From Myxococcota bacterium (GTDB taxonomy: Bacteria; Myxococcota; Polyangia; GCA-2747355; JAKLHH01), in contig JAKLHH010000229.1 of NCBI GenBank assembly GCA_022710245.1, forward strand, positions 1 through 9,086: a stretch of DNA of 9,086 bases. Direction: 5' to 3'. How positions within the stretch are numbered: the first letter of the stretch is position 1; each line of letters begins with the position of its first letter. The position numbers were made by a program, and so were the translations under genes. Of the stretch, positions 8,933 to 9,086 are shown one piece after another. The notes under the pieces are model-generated. The model had not been told where the DNA came from and did not search any database. It saw only the letters and a list, made by a program, of their open reading frames with translations.

Positions 8933-9086
8933 GGCAGACCTCCTGGTGGACCCAGCCCGGTCCGTGGCGCTTGTCCTTCAGCACCCGGACCTCGCAGGTG
9001 AAGCGGCCGCCGTGCAGCGGACGCCTCTCCGCGACGGCGTGGAGGCTGATCAGCGAGCCGAGCGAGGGCGCGCCGGAGGTCTTCTC
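8910..9086 (-). CDS. imuA: ImuA (RecA/SulA-like mutasome protein), C-terminal 58 residues
   Basis: The frame is open from the window edge to TGA at 8912-8910 and has no visible start. The visible residues include GSLISLHAVAERR, GGRFTCEVRVLKDKRHGPGW, and end EVCHGPAGLS. The LKDKR-GPGW-x(3-4)-EVC-x-GP-x-GL pattern is what I recall for the C-terminus of ImuA-type RecA-like proteins encoded before imuB and dnaE2. The position directly upstream of imuB and the 23-nt overlap support this strongly. ImuA is thought to bind ImuB and help assemble the mutasome. The ATP-binding core, the promoter and any LexA operator lie outside the window. Confidence 0.8.
   Translation of the reverse strand, partial: EKTSGAPSLGSLISLHAVAERRPLHGGRFTCEVRVLKDKRHGPGWVHQEVCHGPAGLS
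8939..8944 (-). promoter_or_regulatory. Shine-Dalgarno site of imuB, inside imuA
   Basis: AGGAGG on the minus strand ends 6 nt before the imuB ATG at 8932. It lies within the imuA reading frame, so ribosomes finishing imuA would pass over it, which fits translational coupling. Confidence 0.8.

Overview
The window is about 70% GC with strong G/C bias at third codon positions. It looks like a chromosomal segment of a Myxococcota (deltaproteobacterial) genome. The clues are a TIGR02996-type repeat-companion protein at the left edge (a family known from myxobacteria and planctomycetes), secreted and lipoprotein genes of a Gram-negative kind, and an ImuA-ImuB-DnaE2 mutagenesis cassette. The genus cannot be told from the sequence.

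Left part, plus strand (1-2649). Three separate genes lie here. The first is the C-terminal part of a TIGR02996 / leucine-rich-repeat protein (2-961). The second is an exported OmpA-family peptidoglycan-binding protein (1074-1907). The third is a small putative lipoprotein with a Ser/Thr/Ala/Pro linker and a helical two-cysteine domain (2077-2649). The OmpA and lipoprotein genes are separated by a hairpin and by two kinds of short tandem repeat. The lipoprotein gene converges on a minus-strand gene for a GNAT acetyltransferase-like protein that has an apparent signal peptide (2756-3493).

Right part, minus strand (3735-9086). This is the mutasome cassette in transcription order: the 3' end of imuA (8910-9086, cut by the window edge), imuB (7328-8932) and dnaE2 (3735-6959). 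imuA and imuB overlap by 23 nt and are probably translationally coupled. By analogy with known systems, ImuA and ImuB (a Y-family-like protein with degenerate catalytic motifs and a QLQLF clamp-binding motif) would bring the error-prone polymerase DnaE2 to the beta clamp for SOS-type mutagenic translesion synthesis. The promoter, and any LexA box, would lie upstream of imuA beyond the window.

The most unusual part is the 368-bp imuB-dnaE2 spacer (6960-7327). Just after the imuB stop codon there are two extra tandem copies of the last 26 bp of imuB. Next comes a four-unit array of an approximately 53-bp repeat whose unit junctions are palindromes of different sequence but the same architecture (TTGC...GCAA arms). 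The array ends in two half-palindromes. This looks like a foreign or expanding repeat element wedged between two genes that must act together, and it is the best candidate here for something undescribed. All other long open frames in the window are antisense or frame-shifted shadows of these high-GC genes.
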